Source of the DNA: Azonexus sp.
GTDB lineage: Bacteria > Pseudomonadota > Gammaproteobacteria > Burkholderiales > Rhodocyclaceae
Reading direction: 5' to 3'
DNA length: 8,874 bases
NCBI GenBank assembly: GCA_030697085.1
Contig: JAUYQT010000072.1
Location: 1-8,874, forward strand
Shown here: positions 6,947 through 8,874 of the stretch, in pieces
Position numbering within the stretch: position 1 is the stretch's first letter
Layout: every line of letters begins with the position of its first letter
The notes under the pieces: generated by a model
Seen by the model: only the letters and a program-made list of their open reading frames with translations
Databases searched by the model: none
What the model was told of the DNA's origin: nothing
Position numbers and translations under genes: made by a program

Positions 6947-8506
6947 TCAGCTGAACAGTCCATGCAAATACCAGGCATCGGCATCCCGGAAAATCCAGGC
7001 CCATTGGCCTTGTGGATTTCGGGCGACGAAATAGTCGCGCCGGATATCGCCGGCCATGCCTTTTTCACCCTCATCCCACCAGCCACTCTCCAGCCGCTCG
7101 GCGCCCGAGAGCAGCTTTAAGGGACCATGCCATTGTGGGGTTCCGGCCCGCTCGGCCAGTGTTTGTGGCTTCGGTAATAGCCAGAGCGGACGTAGCGGCT
7201 TGAGTGCGGTGTTCCAGGAGGCCTTTTTTTGCGCTGCAACCATCGAGTCAACGGCGATCCCTGCGGTCGACGGCAAAAAATGGCCAAAATTGCTGCTCAA
7301 GACTGGCATCACGTCCAGACTGCGAGTAGCGCATTCCGGCCGGTAATCGGCTTGCTGGCCGAGCACCTGCACCGCTGCCTCACCAAGCCGCGCACGCAGG
7401 CGCTCAAGACAGGCCAGCGTCCCTTCGCCCGTCGGCGCCTGATCGAACAAAGGAGCACTAGCCCCCGGCTTATTTACGACTTCATCGGCCTGCAAACACA
7501 AAGCCTCGACCGGCGCCACCAACGTCAAGCGGGAAAGATGCTCGTGCAACAGGCGCAGGAACCGCCCCTCGTCGGCGGCCGGCTCGGCAAAACGCAGCAC
7601 GAGCGCGGTCGGCGCAGCATCGTCATGGGTCAGTAGCAACGTACAGGCGCGGACCAGCAATTGCCGCCCATGCAGCCAGCCGGCCAGCGCTGCAAACAGC
7701 CGCTGGCCGGCGAAAGCCAGCGCCTCGGCATGCTCGACGCGTGCCGGTAATTCAATGTCACAGGCAAAGCTTTCTGGAAACACAAAAGGCTTTTGCAGGT
7801 CAGGAAAATCTCCCCAGGCTCGTGCCAAATCATCAACGGGCCCATTGCCGATTCGTCGCCGCAGACTGGCGCCAGATAAGGCCTGCAGATCACCCAGACG
7901 CTTCAGGCCAAAAGATTCCAGTCGGTTCGCAACCTCGCCTGGCCAGTCGGGAACACCACAGGGCAAAATAGCCAGCGCCGCCTGCATAGCTGCCCGCTCG
8001 TGACAAATCTGCCCTACTCCGGCCTGTGCCAGCCAGCGCGCCCCAAGTGGACTTGGCGCCACCGCCCACTGCGTGGAATATCCCTGTTCGGCACAACCGC
8101 TGAGCACCGCCTCGACAATCACTTCCGGGCCACCGAACAGGCGAAGGCAACCACCAATTTCCAGCAACAACACGGTGGGCGGCGACACACTAATGGTCGG
8201 TGTAAATCGCCCGGCCCAACAAGCCAACTGTGTCAATGCGACAGATTCCCGCAAGGCGTCACGCTCGAAAACTTTTAGCCCCGGCTGTAAGCCAAGTGCG
8301 GTCGACAATTTCTGCCCAGTGCTTACCCCTGCTTCGCTGGCCAACTGATCACAAGCGAACACCCGCCCACGGCTAACAACTGCGCTAGTGCCAGCCGTTG
8401 CTGTTGTGGTGCCAGTGCCAGCCGTTGCTTCTGTGGCACTAGGCGACTGCCTCAATGGCAGCGCTTCGAGCGGCAGCAAGGGAAAGTGAAGGGCCAACCA
8501 AAGCAC
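6947..8506 (-). CDS. imuB: ImuB, catalytically inactive Y-family polymerase homologue of the mutasome
   Basis: ImuB is the hub of the ImuA-ImuB-DnaE2 mutasome; it binds the beta clamp and recruits DnaE2 at lesions. The start is GTG at 8504-8506, giving MLWLALHFPLLPLEALPL, the conserved ImuB N-terminus, with a GGGAG ribosome site 8 nt upstream. The open frame extends further to 8731 but that part is antisense-frame overlap with imuA. The 519 residues have a Y-family-like core (about 1-340, with LLLEIGGCLRLFGG at 113-126) lacking the acidic metal-binding set of true polymerases. A degenerate clamp-binding motif ASAPLFD sits at 349-355. The ImuB C-terminal segment has ESGWWDEGE (473-481), RRDYFVARNPQG and WYLHGLF at the end. 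Residues 395-435 look like a lineage-specific insertion. Residues 23-40 are a 9-residue tandem repeat. It overlaps imuA by 68 nt, and its stop is 2 nt before dnaE2. Confidence 0.95.
   Translation of the reverse strand: MLWLALHFPLLPLEALPLRQSPSATEATAGTGTTTATAGTSAVVSRGRVFACDQLASEAGVSTGQKLSTALGLQPGLKVFERDALRESVALTQLACWAGRFTPTISVSPPTVLLLEIGGCLRLFGGPEVIVEAVLSGCAEQGYSTQWAVAPSPLGARWLAQAGVGQICHERAAMQAALAILPCGVPDWPGEVANRLESFGLKRLGDLQALSGASLRRRIGNGPVDDLARAWGDFPDLQKPFVFPESFACDIELPARVEHAEALAFAGQRLFAALAGWLHGRQLLVRACTLLLTHDDAAPTALVLRFAEPAADEGRFLRLLHEHLSRLTLVAPVEALCLQADEVVNKPGASAPLFDQAPTGEGTLACLERLRARLGEAAVQVLGQQADYRPECATRSLDVMPVLSSNFGHFLPSTAGIAVDSMVAAQKKASWNTALKPLRPLWLLPKPQTLAERAGTPQWHGPLKLLSGAERLESGWWDEGEKGMAGDIRRDYFVARNPQGQWAWIFRDADAWYLHGLFS
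8387..8440 (-). repeat. In-frame 27-nt tandem duplication in imuB
   Basis: Two adjacent 27-nt units (8387-8413 and 8414-8440) share AGTGCCAGCCGTTGCT on the plus strand plus most of the remainder. They encode SATEATAGT and GTTTATAGT (ImuB residues 23-40), so the frame is kept. They lie just after the conserved ImuB N-terminal strand, in what should be a Thr/Ala-rich surface loop, and the outer edge touches the imuA stop codon at 8439-8441. Replication slippage is the likely origin. Confidence 0.9.
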
Positions 8507-8874
8507 GCGGCAATCTCCCAGGACGGGCAATGGATAAATTAAGTAGTCGCGCCGCAGGGCGGCCGCGCCGTTTAAGAATACGGACCGACAAACCGCCCTC
8601 GCCCGCTGCCAGCGTAAGACGTAAAGGCGCCGGTGAAGGGGTTGCCGCCAGTGAAATCGGGCGCCACAACCAGGTGAAAGTTGACTGACCTTCCGCCGCT
8701 GCCTGCAAACGACGCAAAGCCTTGGTATCAATCCCGGCTTCTGGCCAGGCTAGCACCCCTGAAAAACCGCCACAGGCCAACAATTGTTCACAACACCAGG
8801 CGGCTTGCTTGCCCGCTTTAACGATCACCAGTCTTTCCAAAGCCAGCCCCGCCGCCGCCCAGGCTGGCGCATGT
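8439..8874 (-). CDS. imuA: ImuA (RecA/SulA-like mutasome subunit), C-terminal 144 residues
   Basis: ImuA is a RecA-fold accessory protein of damage-induced translesion synthesis, encoded first in the imuA-imuB-dnaE2 operon. Only the C-terminal part is in the window; the frame is open to the right edge, beginning HAPAWAAAGLALERLVIV, and ends with TAG at 8439-8441. Visible family features are the ERLVIV strand, the TWLWRPISLAATPSPAPLRL region and LTLAAGEGGLSVRILKRRGR (strand and basic turn). The terminal ARLLNLSIARPGRLPRALVG follows. The P-loop-like N-terminal half, the start codon, promoter and any LexA box are beyond 8874. Its last 68 nt overlap imuB in another frame. Together with imuB and dnaE2 the identification is firm, although the piece alone would be less certain. 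Confidence 0.9.
   Translation of the reverse strand, partial: HAPAWAAAGLALERLVIVKAGKQAAWCCEQLLACGGFSGVLAWPEAGIDTKALRRLQAAAEGQSTFTWLWRPISLAATPSPAPLRLTLAAGEGGLSVRILKRRGRPAARLLNLSIARPGRLPRALVGPSLSLAAARSAAIEAVA
8507..8519 (-). promoter_or_regulatory. Ribosome binding site that fixes the imuB GTG start
   Basis: On the minus strand GGGAG (8515-8519) precedes the GTG at 8504-8506 by 8 nt. It lies inside the imuA coding region, 68 nt before the imuA stop, so imuB translation begins while imuA is still being read. It supports GTG over any other start, since no ATG gives the conserved LWLALHFP N-terminus. Confidence 0.8.

Noticed and set aside
3825..7004. Long form of DnaE2 starting at 7004
   Set aside because: The extra 20 residues are unlike DnaE2 and overlap the imuB tail; [10 protein letters not shown] at 6944 is the family start.
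6947..8731. Long form of ImuB starting at 8731
   Set aside because: The first 75 residues are out-of-frame imuA sequence with no similarity to ImuB; conserved ImuB starts at the GTG at 8506, which has a good ribosome site.
8439..8874. LexA/SOS box for the mutasome cassette
   Set aside because: No CTGT-type SOS box in a promoter position is visible; the imuA promoter lies outside the window.

Overview
The window looks like chromosomal DNA of a betaproteobacterium, most plausibly of the Rhodocyclales (Dechloromonas/Azonexus-like). This is inferred from gene order and protein character (cysE-iscR-two cysteine desulfurases, and an imuA-imuB-dnaE2 cassette), not from a database search. It holds two compact minus-strand gene clusters separated by a decayed plus-strand gene. 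I saw no tRNA, rRNA, CRISPR array or insertion sequence.

Left part (1-3217): an iron-sulfur assembly and cysteine supply cluster read right to left. cysE (serine O-acetyltransferase) has its own promoter at 3166-3194. iscR (Fe-S sensing repressor) follows, then a NifS-type cysteine desulfurase and the canonical iscS, which runs off the left edge. Two tandem matches to the type 1 IscR box lie at 2366-2390 and 2337-2361, over the likely iscR promoter. The upstream box overlaps the last codons and stop codon of cysE. CysE makes O-acetylserine for cysteine synthesis, the desulfurases take sulfur from cysteine for Fe-S clusters, and IscR would tune the isc part to cluster demand. The rest of the isc operon (iscU, iscA, hscBA, fdx) would be expected beyond position 1.

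Middle (3195-3824): a perfect 10-bp inverted repeat sits directly upstream of the cysE -35 element. It lies between cysE and a divergent serine beta-lactamase-like lipoprotein gene. That gene is a pseudogene: it has an in-frame TGA at a position where this family usually has Trp, has lost most of its middle, and ends in a C-terminal remnant in another frame.

Right part (3825-8874): an SOS-type mutasome cassette, imuA (C-terminal part only) - imuB - dnaE2, tightly packed with a 68-nt overlap and a 2-nt gap. ImuA and ImuB are accessory factors for the error-prone polymerase DnaE2 in translesion synthesis and damage-induced mutagenesis. The promoter and any LexA operator would lie beyond the right edge. 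imuB carries an in-frame 27-nt tandem duplication near its 5' end, at the imuA stop codon.

I did not find a wholly new system. The most interesting items are the IscR operator embedded in the cysE 3' end, the paired desulfurases, the intergenic palindrome, and the imuA/imuB overlap with its coding repeat.
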